Positions 25,401 through 31,663 of a stretch of 33,008 bases of DNA are shown here, piece by piece (position 1 is the stretch's first letter; the number at the start of each line of letters is the position of its first letter). Made by a program: the position numbers and the translations under genes. Source of the stretch: JACDAN01 sp963801855. Lineage in GTDB: Bacteria > Actinomycetota > Thermoleophilia > Gaiellales > Gaiellaceae. The notes below the pieces were generated by a model that saw only the letters and a program-made list of their open reading frames with translations, searched no databases and had not been told where the DNA came from. The stretch lies in NCBI GenBank assembly GCA_963801855.1, contig CAWDGK010000006.1, positions 1-33,008 of the forward strand. Direction: 5' to 3'.

Positions 25401-25700
25401 GCCCTGGGCCCCGGTGCGGTCGTGGCCAGGCGTCTGCCCATGATCCCGCGCGTGGAAGTCCTGGGCCGTGAGATCGACCGCGTGGACACCGGTGGCGCGG
25501 TGACGGCGTTACTCGTCCTGGCCGCCTCAATTGCGCTCGGCTGGTGGTCGGTGGACCGCCTCGTCGCCGGCTTGGACGAAGGCGGTTGGCACCTCTACGG
25601 CCCGGTGCTCGCCGCCATCGCGGCTCTCGCCGGGCTTCTGTACGCACTCTTCGGCCGCTGGCGAGGCGTCGCCTCGCCGCTGGCGCCCGAGCCCTCATAG
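22434..25700 (+). CDS. Patatin-like phospholipase, very long, with C-terminal membrane helices
   Basis: 1088 residues, intact, consistent with the family of large bacterial patatin-related proteins. The catalytic part has the oxyanion loop MAWNGGVSLAIWMGGVAVEL, the nucleophile elbow DILTGASAGGINGALLGAVI (GASAG) and the dyad Asp in RWGIDGGLLENAPIEAAI, so acyl-ester hydrolysis is expected. A long, mostly helical middle region follows without a recognisable domain. The last 230 residues hold about five hydrophobic segments: LAAGAAFGAASLYLTARLLE, LIVLWIAALAIVGFAAVPAW, AWAVSFLVLGGGLVVYHAV, GAVTALLVLAASIALGWWS and PVLAAIAALAGLLYALFGRW. That anchors the lipase at the membrane with its catalytic part probably cytoplasmic. 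Divergent from the MMPL exporter. Confidence 0.9.
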   Translation: MSASDATTLKVTDRTEEVRLAMAWNGGVSLAIWMGGVAVELDCARRSHLGVEDHGVAPDYGSEKEGVHKRTIYNALCRAFDRVLVIDILTGASAGGINGALLGAVITKNRRLHPSFLRERWIGLGDFSTMLRPTNSRKPESLMDGKYFRRQLVDTFRDCLEEDAGGRASELGRIAQAGFLPSEVSLDVQSTNVYGTMRKFSDHWGELFVAREFRAPLRFRRGGDFEALKLATAARASASFPGAFEPAKIDGDGAILAGYPGKVRWGIDGGLLENAPIEAAIELIPARPATRPVRRWVCYVNADPPNPTSTPEVTKEPNLQQVLGYVVNLPRDARFIDELVAIENATRRSEVASTSVRALADLDWDALQPTAAALLATYRRGRAITSLEEVLVGPGEPPDPGGARVVFDRLESENLLELPWIPLDGPLEASINPWRWGVRAAQRILYLELDLLRMANPDALAGSREPIDRGISALEDVADELRKTGSVREATRELAGARDLREKVDALDALFDQFRDDINHALVEATLSFVSAMQPLPSASGLFRGEKDRDGAVMEFLRRALAIEVVRRAFCSDKDVDSAQRFSFAQLTPLAPCPLLTAKPLREPGPNSPEEKLTGIDLNHFAAFYRASWRANDFMWGRLDAATRIVDLLVDAGRAETVRTRPQGGVDPGLVLADALVPLDDSQEAVDQRAIVTEALGDAKNGYESQPDGVRQQLEAPLPAGAPQLRERVRQVIGADLGLGSDAKLTRVLCARAAQYEAIRQELPVLAKQSEEDGKAGCFTKPFPHEPTAPMFDAIKALRTSIAGRLPLPRKLGRGVPDELTSMLALRTLSHTVLVALAALRSISMPLARVFTPARIPFLSVSGLTSRSRGKRLAAGAAFGAASLYLTARLLEAEVSDADPTKSVSNGSLIVLWIAALAIVGFAAVPAWRAVRTDSPLRLIGQGAWAVSFLVLGGGLVVYHAVREIGLWDTLTAAPEPAPPGMLLVLVFAALGPGAVVARRLPMIPRVEVLGREIDRVDTGGAVTALLVLAASIALGWWSVDRLVAGLDEGGWHLYGPVLAAIAALAGLLYALFGRWRGVASPLAPEPS

Positions 25701-25717
25701 AAGCTCGCGGCGGAATC

Positions 25718-25745
25718 GGGGCGGCAGGCTCCTGCCGGCCGCCCC
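25718..25745. terminator. GC-rich hairpin between patatin-like and sigma-factor genes
   Basis: GGGGCGGC at 25718-25725 pairs perfectly with GCCGCCCC at 25738-25745; the loop contains a further short AGG/CCT pairing. It sits in the 51-base gap between two convergent stop codons, so it can serve both transcripts. No U-tract. Confidence 0.6.
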
Positions 25746-25751
25746 TCCCGC

Positions 25752-26832
25752 TTAAGCGGCGACGACTACGCGGTCGCGAAGCAGCTCATGGAGCCGCCGC
25801 ATGGCCTTCGTCTCGAGCTGGCGGACACGCTCGCGCGTGAGGCCGAGCTCGCGGCCGATGTCTTCGAGGCTCGTGGCCTCGCCGGCCTCGCCGAGGCCGA
25901 AGCGGAGCTCGAGCACGCGCCGTTCCCGGTCGTCGATCTGCGCGAGCGCCTCGTGGAGCCGCGCGCGTTCCAGCGAGATGCCGGCGAGCTCGAGCGGGTC
26001 GTCGGCGGCGGTGTCGGCGAACAGGTCGCCGAGCTCCTGCGTCGCCCTCGCCGACCGTCTGGTTCAGCGATGCGATGACCTCGACGGCATCGAGCGCCTC
26101 CTCGGCGTGGCTCAGCTTGAGCTGGGCCGCCTCGGCGAGCTCCTCGATCGTCGGGACCCGGCCGAGCTGGGTCTCGAGCTTCTGGCGGGCGCGCCGCAGC
26201 TTCATCCGCCGCTCGTGGACGTGGACGGGGATGCGGATCGTCGCGGACTGGTTCGCGACCGCGCGCTGGCAGGCCTGGCGGATCCACCAGGTGGCGTAGG
26301 TCGAGAACTTGAAGCCCTTGCGGTAGTCGAACTTCTCGACCGCGCGGTTCAGGCCGATGATCCCGTCCTGGATCAGGTCCAGGAGCGAGACGCCGTGGCC
26401 CTGGTACTTCTTCGCGTTCGAGACGACCAGGCGCAGGTTCGAGTTCGTCATCCGCTCCTTGGCGGCGAGGTCGCCGCGCTCGATCTGCTTGGCGAGCGCA
26501 ACCTCCTCGGCGGCGGTCAGAAGCGGATAACGGCCCATCTGGTTGAGGAAGAGCTGGAGGGAGTCCGTCGTCCCGCCGGCGCCGGGCGTCAGGTCGAGCT
26601 CGGGCTTGTCGGGCGCCGACTCGTCCTTGTCGCTCTCGATCTCGACGTCGGCCTCGTCGAGCGCAGCGCGAAGCGCGGTGAGGGCCTCCTCGTCGAGGTC
26701 GTGCTCGGTCTGGAGAGCGTCGATCTCCGTCGTGCGGACGAAGCCGCGCTCCTGCGCGTCGTGGACGAAGGCGGCGACGGCCGCGGTGGTATCGAGGGCA
26801 TCGTTGCCCAGGGCAAGTTCAGTCAGCATCAT
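25752..26832 (-). CDS. RNA polymerase sigma-70 factor, primary/RpoD-like
   Basis: About 360 residues. An acidic region 1.1-like part (ALDTTAAVAAFVHDAQERGF, VRTTEIDALQTEHDLDEEAL) precedes region 1.2 (SLQLFLNQMGRYPLLTAAEE), region 2 (MTNSNLRLVVSNAKKYQGHG, LLDLIQDGIIGLNRAVEKFD, KGFKFSTYATWWIRQACQRA), region 3 (IRIPVHVHERRMKLRRARQK) and region 4 (RRVLELRFGLGE, LGLTRERVRQLETKAMRRLH). The RpoD box and aromatic melting residues are intact, so it should read standard -10 elements. One base is missing near 26045, between regions 3 and 4. The start has two ATG codons (26832) behind a GGAG. The regular TANNNT elements in the window fit such a factor. Whether it is the sole primary sigma cannot be told here. 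Confidence 0.92.
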
Positions 26833-26855
26833 GTTCTCCGTCTTTCGCTAGGGCT

Positions 26856-26888
26856 GGCGCGCGCACGCAGGCCTGCGGCAGGCGCGCC
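26856..26888 (-). promoter_or_regulatory. Strong hairpin in the sigma-factor mRNA leader
   Basis: GGCGCGC at 26856-26862 pairs with GCGCGCC at 26882-26888, and between them lies the perfect 12-base palindrome CGCAGGCCTGCG (26866-26877). The structure is 24 bases before the ATG and just upstream of the GGAG site, so it could influence translation or transcript stability. There is no U-tract. Function inferred. Confidence 0.35.
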
Positions 26889-26952
26889 GATCTACAGGTT
26901 TTAACGCTTCCTAAGCTCTTTTTCTGCCCTTTTTGGCAAATCTCACACAAGC

Positions 26953-26982
26953 TTTACAGTCGAGGGCGCGTTTGGACATACT
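26953..26982 (+). promoter_or_regulatory. Candidate sigma-70 promoter of the membrane-protein gene
   Basis: TTTACA (26953-26958) and CATACT (26977-26982) are separated by 18 bases in an unusually A/T-rich stretch (about 26890-26985) between the sigma-factor gene and the gene at 27018. A GAAGGGG ribosome-binding sequence follows before ATG 27018, so this transcript has a conventional leader. Confidence 0.45.
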
Positions 26983-27017
26983 CCTTCCCACCGCGGCGAA
27001 CGGGGAAGGGGTCGGAA

Positions 27018-27647
27018 ATGAGGGATCGTCTCGAGCGTTTTGCGCTGCTTGCAGGAGCACTTGGCGCGCTGCTCTGGATCGTCTCGCTGGTCGTGCTCGA
27101 GGGGGCGGGAAACCCCGCCGGCCCGAGCGGCGGGGACGAGATCGCAGAGTTCTACAGGAGTGACCGCACGGCGATTCTGCTCGCGTCGACTCTCCATGCC
27201 CTCGGAGGATTCCTCTTCCTCTGGTTCGTGGCTGCGCTGCGCCCGGTGCTCGACGCCGGCCGGTCGCCTTCGTGGCTGACGACCGCCATGCTCGTGGGCG
27301 GAACCGCGGGCGGGGCGATGATGCTGGCGATGATGGGCGGTCAGTCGACGGGTGCGACGACCGATGCCGCCCTCGTCACTCCGGACACGGCGATCGTCTT
27401 CTGGCGGATCTCGCACGCCTTCTTCATCGCAGCCGAGATCTCCCTTGCGGTCTTCCTCGGCGCGCTCTCGATCCTCGCGCTGCGCCGGCTCGTTCTTCCA
27501 CGCTGGCTCGGCTGGTTCGGCCTCGCCATCACGGTCCTGCTTCTGCTTCCGCCGATCGGCTGGGCCGCGCTCCTGTTTCTGTTCCCGCTCTGGCTCATCG
27601 CGGCGAGCGCGATCTTGTGGCGCCGCCGTGCGGTCGTAGCGGTCTAG
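27018..27647 (+). CDS. Six-helix membrane protein of unknown function
   Basis: 209 residues, intact. Hydrophobic segments: FALLAGALGALLWIVSLVVL, LLASTLHALGGFLFLWFVAA, LTTAMLVGGTAGGAMMLAMM, AFFIAAEISLAVFLGALSIL, WLGWFGLAITVLLLLPPIGW and ALLFLFPLWLIAASAILW. Between the first two is an acidic loop (GGDEIAEFYRSDRTAI). The pattern resembles DUF4386-like integral membrane proteins, but no function is known to me. Positive charges at the C-terminus suggest the end is cytoplasmic. Followed after 9 bases by another small membrane protein gene. Confidence 0.8.
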   Translation: MRDRLERFALLAGALGALLWIVSLVVLEGAGNPAGPSGGDEIAEFYRSDRTAILLASTLHALGGFLFLWFVAALRPVLDAGRSPSWLTTAMLVGGTAGGAMMLAMMGGQSTGATTDAALVTPDTAIVFWRISHAFFIAAEISLAVFLGALSILALRRLVLPRWLGWFGLAITVLLLLPPIGWAALLFLFPLWLIAASAILWRRRAVVAV

Positions 27648-27650
27648 AGT
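27645..27650 (+). promoter_or_regulatory. Candidate -10 hexamer, leaderless PLDc_N gene
   Basis: TAGAGT overlaps the stop codon of the upstream gene and ends 6 bases before the GTG at 27657. No Shine-Dalgarno sequence is possible in GGGCCC. The small gene may thus have its own transcript in addition to read-through. Confidence 0.4.
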
Positions 27651-27656
27651 GGGCCC

Positions 27657-27869
27657 GTGATCGTCCGCTTCCTCATCCTCGCCGTGGTCGTGCTGTTCCT
27701 GGTCCTGTGGGTCAGATCGACGCTCGACGTCATCCGCCGCGCCGACCTGACCGCCGGCGCGAAGGCGGGCTGGGTGATCGTGATGCTGCTCGTGCCGTTC
27801 ATCGGCCTGCTCGTCTACACGATGCTTCGTCCGTCGGATTCGCAGATCGCCCAGCGCGCGCTTCGGTAG
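27657..27869 (+). CDS. Small membrane protein with PLDc_N-type domain
   Basis: 70 residues, two membrane helices: VRFLILAVVVLFLVLWVRST and AGWVIVMLLVPFIGLLVYTM, joined by a short charged loop LDVIRRADLTAGAK. The WVIVMLLVPFIGLLVYTMLR stretch is the hallmark of the phospholipase-D-nuclease N-terminal (PLDc_N) module that also occurs as a stand-alone membrane protein. There is no catalytic HKD motif, so enzymatic activity is not implied. GTG start with leaderless spacing. Confidence 0.8.
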   Translation: MIVRFLILAVVVLFLVLWVRSTLDVIRRADLTAGAKAGWVIVMLLVPFIGLLVYTMLRPSDSQIAQRALR

Positions 27870-27889
27870 GTCGGGCCGAGAGTCGGCCG

Positions 27890-28726
27890 GTGGCGTGGAC
27901 TGAGTTCACGACGCACGACGACGGGCCGCTGATCGCCGGCCGCCGCGCCGGGAGCGGGCCGCCGGTTCTCCTGCTGCACGGCGGGCCGGGGCTCGGCTTC
28001 GACTACCTGCGGGATCTCGCGGACGAGCTCGCGGAGGAGAACGACGTCGCGTGGTACCAGCAGCGAGGGCAGGAACCCTCGGCGGAGGCGTCGCCCTACA
28101 CGGTGGCGGCGGATGTCGAGGACGCCCGCCGCGTGCTCGACGCGCTCGGCTGGGACCAGGCGTACGTCGTCGGCCACTCGTGGGGCGGGCACCTCGCCCT
28201 CCACGTCGCCGAGGCGATGCCGGAGCGGCTCCTCGGCGTTCTTGCCGTCGACCCGCTCGGCTCGGTCGGCGACGGACGCTGGCCGGAGTTCGACGAGGAG
28301 ATCTTCCGCCGGACGCCGGAGGATGTGCGCGAGCGCGCCCGCGAGCTCGACGAGCTCTCGATGGCCGGCGAGGCCGACGACGAGCTGGCGCTCGAAGGGA
28401 TGCGCCTGGTCTGGCCGGCGTACTTCGCGGATCCCGAGCGCGCACCGCCGATGCCCGAGCTGCGGATCGCGAGCGAGCGCTCGGCCGAGATGGTGCCGTC
28501 GATCATGGCCGAGCTGCCGGCGCTCGAGGCGGGGCTGCCGGAGATTCGCGTGCCGGTCGGCTTCGTCCACGGCTCGCGGAGCCCGATGCCCCTCGCCGCC
28601 TCGACGGACGCGGCCGAGCGAATCCCGGGCGCCTGGGTCGAGGTCGTCGAGGGCGCCGGGCATTTCATCTGGGTCGAGGCGCCCGGCGCCGTTCGCGCAG
28701 CGCTTCGGCGCCTCACCGGCGACTAG
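27890..28726 (+). CDS. Alpha/beta hydrolase, proline iminopeptidase-like
   Basis: 278 residues, intact. PVLLLHGGPGLGFDYLRDLA carries the HGGPG oxyanion motif typical of the S33 family, AYVVGHSWGGHLALHVAEAM holds the GHSWGG nucleophile elbow, and VVEGAGHFIWVEAPGAV supplies the catalytic histidine. At the usual acid position the sequence reads VGFVHGSRSPMPLAAS, with Ser where Asp is expected, so the acid may come from elsewhere (for example the following DAAERIPG) or the enzyme may be unusual. Only GTG 27890 gives a proper N-terminus (VAWTEFTTHDDGPLIAGRRA). Substrate unknown; many such proteins are esterases or epoxide/lactone hydrolases rather than peptidases. Confidence 0.85.
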   Translation: MAWTEFTTHDDGPLIAGRRAGSGPPVLLLHGGPGLGFDYLRDLADELAEENDVAWYQQRGQEPSAEASPYTVAADVEDARRVLDALGWDQAYVVGHSWGGHLALHVAEAMPERLLGVLAVDPLGSVGDGRWPEFDEEIFRRTPEDVRERARELDELSMAGEADDELALEGMRLVWPAYFADPERAPPMPELRIASERSAEMVPSIMAELPALEAGLPEIRVPVGFVHGSRSPMPLAASTDAAERIPGAWVEVVEGAGHFIWVEAPGAVRAALRRLTGD

Positions 28727-28736
28727 TGCGCGGGAC

Positions 28737-29300
28737 CTAGAAGGCGCAGCCGGCGGTCGCGGCGGCGCGGACTTCCACGCCTGTGACCTCCTGCAACGAC
28801 CCGGGGCCACCGGGGAAATACACGGTCTCGGAGCTTCGTCCTCGGCGCACCCAGTGGAACAGGTTGCCCGGGCTTCCGCTCGGATCCGGCCGATCGCACT
28901 TTCGGCGAACGAAGCCCTCTCCGCGAACGCGCCGCCAGAACACGGGCTCCTTCGTCCCGACGCCGACGCCCTCGGGGCTCTTGTGCAGCCTCAAGCCGGT
29001 CCCGACGAGCACGACCCGTCGCTGGCCCTTGCGGCCGAGGAAGCCGACGTTCCACGCCCCGAAGTCGTACTCGAACTCCGCGTACGGCTGCCCGCGGACG
29101 ACGCGGCGCTCGATGACGGCTCGTGGCCGGCCGAGGCGCTTCTGGACGTCCGTTCCCGACATGCCGAGCCTGATCGCGCCGATCCCCACGCCGTGCTGGA
29201 TCGGCAAGCTCTTCGAAGGCGAGCCCGCGCCCGTCGGGGTGAGCGTCCCGAACGCGATTGCGATCGCGCACGCAGTCCCGTACATGGCCGCTTGTCGCAC
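28737..29300 (-). CDS. Secreted protein with BamE/SmpA-like repeat motif, unknown function
   Basis: 187 residues, intact. It starts with GTG 29300; a second Met lies at codon 6. The N-terminus has a signal-peptide-like stretch (MYGTACAIAIAFGTLTPTGA). The mature start GVGIGAIRLGMSGTDVQKRL followed by GRPRAVI is the 'xxLGMsxxxVxxxLGxP' pattern of BamE/SmpA-like small domains, which in Gram-positive relatives appear in exported proteins of unknown role. The C-terminal part is basic and contains two Cys residues (RRKCDRP, TAGCAF). It is divergent from the DUF1801 gene with a 20-base gap that holds a shared -10 element. Confidence 0.72.
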   Translation of the reverse strand: MRQAAMYGTACAIAIAFGTLTPTGAGSPSKSLPIQHGVGIGAIRLGMSGTDVQKRLGRPRAVIERRVVRGQPYAEFEYDFGAWNVGFLGRKGQRRVVLVGTGLRLHKSPEGVGVGTKEPVFWRRVRGEGFVRRKCDRPDPSGSPGNLFHWVRRGRSSETVYFPGGPGSLQEVTGVEVRAAATAGCAF

Positions 29301-29305
29301 TTCTC

Positions 29306-29312
29306 TACTCTA
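29306..29312. promoter_or_regulatory. Shared symmetric -10 element between divergent genes at 29300 and 29321
   Basis: TACTCT at 29306-29311 lies 9 bases before the plus-strand ATG. TAGAGT, read on the minus strand from 29312 to 29307, lies 6 bases before the minus-strand GTG. Both hexamers keep the essential A at position 2 and T at position 6, contributed by the same base pairs. Intergenic length is 20 bases, with no ribosome-binding sequence on either side. Confidence 0.6.
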
Positions 29313-29320
29313 CGGCACGC

Positions 29321-29752
29321 ATGGCTGAGAAAAAATCCGCGAAGAAGACATTCACGGCCGACGAGCGAGCCGCGATGAGGGAGCGCGCCCAGGAGCTGAA
29401 GGCGGAGGCGAGCAAGGCAGACGGGGAGAAGGCCCTACTCGCAAAGATCGCGGAGATGAAGGGATCGGATCGCACGATCGCCAAGCGCGTCCATGCCATC
29501 GTCAAGAGCGCCGCGCCCGAGCTCTCGCCGAAGACCTGGTACGGGATGCCCGCCTACGCAAACAAGGACGGCAAGGTCGTCTGCTTCTTCCAGAGCGCGC
29601 AGAAGTTCAAGTCGAGGTATGCGACGCTCGGCTTCAGCGACGAGGCGAACCTCGACAAAGGCGTCATGTGGCCGACGACGTTCGCGGTCAAGAAGCTGAC
29701 CGATGCCGAAGAGAAGAAGATCGTCGCGCTCGTGAAGCAAGCCGTCCGCTAG
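29321..29752 (+). CDS. DUF1801 (YdhG-like) family protein
   Basis: 143 residues, intact. A Lys/Glu-rich N-terminal helix (KKSAKKTFTADERAAMRERA) precedes the DUF1801 core: AKRVHAIVKSAAPELSPKTW, YGMPAYANKDGKVVCFFQSA, KFKSRYATLGFSDEANLDKG and the tail LTDAEEKKIVALVKQAVR. The fold is frataxin-like; members include proteins with proposed iron or nucleic-acid links, none well defined. ATG 29321 follows TACTCT at leaderless spacing. Its TAG stop shares the tetranucleotide CTAG with the stop of the convergent winged-helix gene. Confidence 0.88.
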   Translation: MAEKKSAKKTFTADERAAMRERAQELKAEASKADGEKALLAKIAEMKGSDRTIAKRVHAIVKSAAPELSPKTWYGMPAYANKDGKVVCFFQSAQKFKSRYATLGFSDEANLDKGVMWPTTFAVKKLTDAEEKKIVALVKQAVR

Positions 29753-30762
29753 GCGGACCAGACCACCTGAATCTCGCGCTCGACGGGAAGCGGCAGGGCG
29801 CGCGCTTCCGCTTCGACCGCGTCGCGTTGGGGCCGCGAGAGGCGACCCCACGTCCCGATCCGCACGGTGTGCTGAGCCCTTCTCCAGGTTCCGCGGATCT
29901 CGCCGTCGACGAGGAGCGCGCCCGGCCAGACGCGGGACGTCCAGAGCCGCTCGCGCTGGTCCGCCCGCGGCACGAGCAGCTCCCGCTCGGCTCCGTCGAG
30001 CAGGAAGTAGGCATCGCCGCTCGGCAACAGGCGCGCGGGCGCGGGGTCCTTCTCGGCGGCGCGCATGGCCGTCTCGTCCTCCGCGAGCAGCCATTCGTCG
30101 CCGAGCGGCGAACGGACGGGCAGGAGCGAGCCTTCGAGCGACGCGAACGCGTCGGCCGCCGAACGCCTCGAGATTCCCGCCCAGCGGGCGAACCCCTGGG
30201 CCGTCGTCGGCCCGAAGACGTGGAGGTGGCGTCGAGCGAGCTCGCGGCACGCGTCGGCCGGAGCGATCTTCGGGGCGGGGACGGCCCAGACGAGCGGCGC
30301 TCGCGCACCCTCCCAGCGAATGGCGATCGTTCCGGTCGTCGCCGCATACCGCATCGCGTTCCCGACCTTGAGCGCGCGTCCGATCTCGCGGTCGGTCGCG
30401 CGCTTGCGGCCGAGATGTGCTCGCATCCGCTCGGCCAGGCGCTCGGCTCGCTCGCGGGCCCTGGCGGTGTCCGGATGTCTCCCGATCGAGAACAGCGCGA
30501 AGTCGCTCTTGGCGACGACGTAGGTGCTGTAGCGAGGCCCCCAGAGCTGGGCCATTGTCGGATCGTCCAACATCGACGGCTCGACCCCGTCGACGCGCGC
30601 GTGGAGCGAGAGCACCGCGGCCCTCGGCATGCTGTCCTGCAAGCCGGCCCACGCCGCGCGGCGCAGCGACTCCGGACTGATCGGCACACGCTCGTCGAGC
30701 CCACCGACCCGCCGCCGGAACGCAAGGATCTGCCGGCGCGTGAGCTTCAGACGGGCGCTCAT
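29749..30762 (-). CDS. Winged-helix HTH_42 (AlkZ/YcaQ-related) DNA-binding protein
   Basis: 337 residues, intact. Members of this superfamily include DNA glycosylases that remove bulky alkylated bases and unhook crosslinks (AlkZ, YcaQ/AlkX). Visible features: KLTRRQILAFRRRVGGLDER, RAAWAGLQDSMPRAAVLSLH, MAQLWGPRYSTYVVAKSDFA, the winged-helix stretch LARRHLHVFGPTTAQGFARW followed by AGISRRSAADAFASLEG, and the C-terminal LLVDGEIRGTWRRAQHTVRI. At the place of the catalytic Q-x-Q or Q-x-D motif this protein has LQDS, so glycosylase activity is uncertain. ATG 30762 overlaps the TGA of the upstream DHFR-like gene. Last gene of a four-gene operon. Confidence 0.85.
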   Translation of the reverse strand: MSARLKLTRRQILAFRRRVGGLDERVPISPESLRRAAWAGLQDSMPRAAVLSLHARVDGVEPSMLDDPTMAQLWGPRYSTYVVAKSDFALFSIGRHPDTARARERAERLAERMRAHLGRKRATDREIGRALKVGNAMRYAATTGTIAIRWEGARAPLVWAVPAPKIAPADACRELARRHLHVFGPTTAQGFARWAGISRRSAADAFASLEGSLLPVRSPLGDEWLLAEDETAMRAAEKDPAPARLLPSGDAYFLLDGAERELLVPRADQRERLWTSRVWPGALLVDGEIRGTWRRAQHTVRIGTWGRLSRPQRDAVEAEARALPLPVEREIQVVWSA

Positions 30763-31323
30763 CTACCTCGCGTGCGGTAGTGAAGAAACACGGTTCCATT
30801 GCCGAACCGGCGTTCGTCCAGCAGTTCGAGGTCGATGCGGGCATCCCGCGGCAGCGCTTGCTTACCCGATCCCACGATGACCGGGACGACGAACAGCTGG
30901 TACTCGTCGACCAGCCCGGCCTTCATCGCCTGGTGTGCCAGATTGGGACCGCCGATCGCGAGATCGCGATCCGACTGCTTCTTCAGCTGCCGGACGGCGT
31001 CGGGGTCAAAGTCAGACTCGATCCGAGTCCTGGCAGTCCGCGCCGCCTCGAGCGTCCTCGAATAGACGACCTTGTCCGCGGCCTGCCAGATCTCTGCGAA
31101 CTCCTTCGCGAACGACGGCTGCGCGTCGGAGGCCGGAGGATCCTCCCAGTACTCCAGTCACCTCGTACATCCGGCGTCCCAGCAGAAACGTCCCGACCGG
31201 ACGGGTGAGGTCGTTGACGAACGTGTGCACCTCCTCGTCGGGCGCGGCCCAGTCGAACTTGCCGTCCTCGTCTGCGATGTAGCCGTCGAGCGAAGCGATC
31301 GCCGAGTAGATCAGGCTTGTCAC
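30759..31323 (-). CDS. Dihydrofolate reductase/RibD-C family oxidoreductase, one frameshift
   Basis: About 187 residues of the RibD C-terminal/DHFR-like family, NADPH-dependent reductases of mostly unknown substrate. It opens with GTG, TSLIYSAIASLDGYIADEDG, then FLLGRRMYEVT (the GRxTYE-like motif), SFAKEFAEIWQAADKVVYSR, DRDLAIGGPNLAHQAMKAGL (the GG cofactor motif) and DEYQLFVVPVIVGSGKQALP, ending GNGTVFLHYRTRGR. One extra base near 31158 breaks the frame. The GTG overlaps the upstream VOC stop (GTGA), and the TGA overlaps the ATG of the winged-helix gene. It is not the classical folA, which has a different C-terminus. Confidence 0.87.
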
Positions 31324-31661
31324 CGTCTGTCCCGCCGCGATGCGACGCGCAGCCGGTTCCCGTCAGGGTCCGCGAGATCGCATTCGCGTCCGGCGAGACC
31401 TTCCTCGTCAACCGGGACCCCGAACTCGGCGGAGACGGCGTCGATGTCGCTCACGTACAGGTGGACGAGGCTGCCGGGCGGCGCGTCGCCGGTGTGCTCG
31501 GACAAGTAGAAGCGGACGTCACCTCGCGCGACGGAGATGAACCACGGGAACCCGGGCTCGAACTGGTGCTCCCATTCCTTGCGAAACCCGAGCCGCTCGT
31601 ACCACTGAACCGCCTGAGCGGCGTCCGCGACACGGAGAACAGGGACGACCTCTTCGTCCAC
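31320..31661 (-). CDS. VOC-family (glyoxalase/bleomycin-resistance-like) protein
   Basis: 113 residues, intact, GTG 31661. VVPVLRVADAAQAVQWYERL, GFRKEWEHQFEPGFPWFISV, DVRFYLSEHTGDAPPGSLVH, LYVSDIDAVSAEFG and ECDLADPDGNRLRVASR show the paired beta-alpha-beta-beta-beta modules. The DPDGN end is typical of the fosfomycin/bleomycin-resistance-like branch. A role in binding or detoxifying a small electrophile is possible but not shown. The start lies two bases after the cupin stop and the stop overlaps the DHFR-like start, so it is translationally coupled on both sides. Confidence 0.88.
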   Translation of the reverse strand: MDEEVVPVLRVADAAQAVQWYERLGFRKEWEHQFEPGFPWFISVARGDVRFYLSEHTGDAPPGSLVHLYVSDIDAVSAEFGVPVDEEGLAGRECDLADPDGNRLRVASRRDRR

Positions 31662-31663
31662 GC

